From Welwitschia mirabilis (taxonomy: Eukaryota > Gnetophyta > Gnetopsida > Welwitschiales): a stretch of DNA of 31,288 bases. Of this stretch, positions 29,661-31,288 are shown piece after piece. The position numbers and the translations under genes are program-made. The DNA lies in NCBI GenBank assembly GCA_051453625.1, contig JBOZIK010000001.1, positions 75,165,642 through 75,196,929 on the forward strand. The letters run 5' to 3'. The notes under the pieces were generated by a model. The model did no database searches and had not been told where the DNA came from. It saw nothing but the letters and a program-made list of their open reading frames with translations. Each line of letters opens with the position of its first letter. The stretch's first letter is position 1.

Positions 29661-31288
29661 TTCATTAATAAAAGTTGAAAATATACGAAAAATCATTCAA
29701 TGCAATCTTGAACATGATAAAAGAAATTATTTTAGAGGTTTTTCTTAATGAGGAGAACTTACACCTTATTATTGTCTAAATTTTCTCTTAGTGTATTTCT
29801 TTGATGGATGTTATGATGTCACGTAATCATATTTTAAACTTGACTTATGTCTTCTTTTATGAGGTTTTCATAACTAGTATTCATACTTGGGAATTTTATT
29901 ATGATAAAATTGGATTCATCTAATCTTAAGACATTTTCATATCTGTGCACTTTACTTTGAAGGAAGATGTCTTAGTTCTTTTGCTTTTTTTTAATAGTGT
30001 GAGGTCTTTGATTATTTAGGTCTACTCATTTCTACATTTTATTTTACTTTTTTACTTTCATTTTTTTGAGTGTGTGATCATGTGAAAATTATTAAAAAAG
30101 AAAAGGAAAAAAGGGACAAAAAAAGAGAGATAAAATAATAGCCATAATCTATTGTACTTATGCTAAAACAATACATAGCCATCATGATGTCCTACCATAC
30201 TGGGATAAATTTTTTTAAAAGGAACCTTTGACAATGTTGATAGCTATGGAAACTCCACTAGGGGATTATTTGATAATGGTTTCTGGATCCTTACTTCTCT
30301 AATGGTGGCTACACTCCTTTTATCATGGAAAAGTTATAACAAACTTTAAGGCTATGGGATTAGTGATGTTCCTAATATCATTAGAGGCATTAATTATTTC
30401 TTAGATTCTTAGTATTCTCACATGATTACTTTATTTTTAAGAATTCGGATGTGTTTTGGGGTGTGAGTAGGTAAGTTCATTTTTTAACAACTTTTGATCT
30501 TATCATTCATTATTCTAAGCATTTAATCTTTAGTATCATCATGATCACTATCTTTTTGAGTGAAATGTTTTGACATGGATACATTTTATTATACATTTTT
30601 ACTTAAGTAACTTTATGATGTCTTCCATAAGGGTTTGCTAGGTTATAGCTTAAGATAGGTAAGTAATCTTCTTCATGTTCCTTATGTCCATTTTCGTTTT
30701 CATTTTTCTATGGTTTTTTAGTTTGTTAATTTAAAATTGTTTCAATACTTTTTCATCTTCATTTAAGACATTATCATGTAATAGTTTTCTTGTTATTATT
30801 CATGATAAATCATGTTAATTTTCTTTAAGCACTTTGATTAAACAAATAAGATTTCATAGTTTACAATTTTTATAAGATTCCTTGTATTGTTTAGGGTTGT
30901 ATACTTTTTTTTTATTTATCTTTTACCTTGAGTACATTTGTTTAGTCTTCTTGTTGGGTTTTAACCTACTTAGTATGTTTGTATCAGTTCTATTTTTTAT
31001 TAGTTTTAGATTTTTCTTATTATCCTAATTTAACATAACTTTTTACCATTTCCTTTTTGTTGTGATGCATATTTGTGCTTCTAATTCTAATATTCTAAAG
31101 ATCAAATTTAACTTGCAACATCTAAAAAGCTAAATATATAATTGCACATAATACACATTTGTATAGTGGGATCAACCCAATTATTATAAACTTAGAGAAT
31201 ACTATCAAAATAGAATATGAAAAATTGCTTTCATCAAGATAAGAATAAATATTTTGGACTTTTACTTTAAAGGAAATAAAATTAAACA
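29661..31288. other. AT-rich sequence after the gypsy integrase, no gene recognised
   Basis: No open frame above background. The first 430 bp probably belong to the gypsy 3' untranslated region; the rest may be its 3' LTR or flanking DNA. Terminal repeats could not be tested because the 5' LTR was not found. Confidence 0.4.
30090..30136 (+). other. Purine-rich tract, possible gypsy polypurine tract
   Basis: A run of A and G broken by only a few other bases, about 430 bp after integrase. It could prime plus-strand synthesis, but no clear LTR start follows within the window. Confidence 0.3.

Larger units (their letters stand above)
24950..30136 (+). mobile_element. Athila-like Ty3/gypsy retrotransposon, internal region, decayed
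   Basis: Gag zinc knuckle, protease, RT, RNase H and integrase follow one another on plus in gypsy order, with integrase after RNase H. Wording of the RT and integrase blocks resembles the non-chromoviral Athila branch, and no chromodomain is seen after integrase. No LTR was identified within the window: the 5' part is lost beyond the gap or before it, and the 3' LTR may lie past the end. A purine tract at 30090-30136 is a possible polypurine site. Numerous stops and frameshifts. Confidence 0.75.

Noticed and set aside
1-31288. CRISPR arrays, operons, ribosome binding sites, tRNA or rRNA genes
   Set aside because: None were seen; the window is plant nuclear repeat DNA. The dispersed and tandem motifs are transposon features and lack the spacer structure of CRISPR.

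Overview
This is intergenic plant nuclear DNA from a draft assembly. It is very AT-rich and holds no intact gene. The plant assignment rests on a Sirevirus-type Ty1/copia element, an Athila-like Ty3/gypsy element, a CACTA transposon and a plant LRR receptor-kinase fragment. The species cannot be named from the sequence. All coding remnants are broken by stops and frameshifts, and many stops are TAA or TAG where the family usually has Gln, as expected from C-to-T decay of silenced DNA.

Layout. Positions 1-430 are unassigned. Positions 431-1215 are a purine-rich, less AT-rich block with scattered copies of a short GCATCAAGAACGCCA-like motif. Positions 1216-2725 are AT-rich with no gene. Positions 2731-24556 are one minus-strand Sirevirus-like copia element: 5' LTR 23251-24556, primer binding site 23237-23246, gag, protease, integrase and the start of RT (23180 down to 18587), the rest of RT and RNase H (7088 down to 5925), an extra downstream ORF (about 5640-4430), a polypurine tract, and the 3' LTR 2731-3938. 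AAGAT lies on both outer sides as a likely target duplication.

The copia pol is split by a CACTA transposon, 7089-18583, with CTA duplicated on both sides; the two pol halves rejoin exactly at that site. The CACTA carries a decayed LRR receptor-kinase fragment (8928-9309) and a LINE-like zinc-knuckle/endonuclease remnant (about 11640-12650). Its right terminal repeat is itself interrupted by a segment beginning TG and ending CA (14126-18578), flanked by TAGTA and TAGTG, probably an old LTR element or solo LTR. The nest is therefore three levels deep.

Positions 24950 to about 29660 hold a plus-strand Athila-like gypsy element: CCHC knuckle, protease, RT, RNase H and integrase in order, all decayed. 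Positions 29661-31288 show no gene.

Five N-gaps occur. Two are flanked by exact 77-bp repeats (assembly overlap artefacts). Two are flanked by near-identical 0.25-0.9 kb copies that may be unmerged alleles or real tandem duplications. I found no new functional system; the main interest is the readable nesting history and the captured kinase piece.
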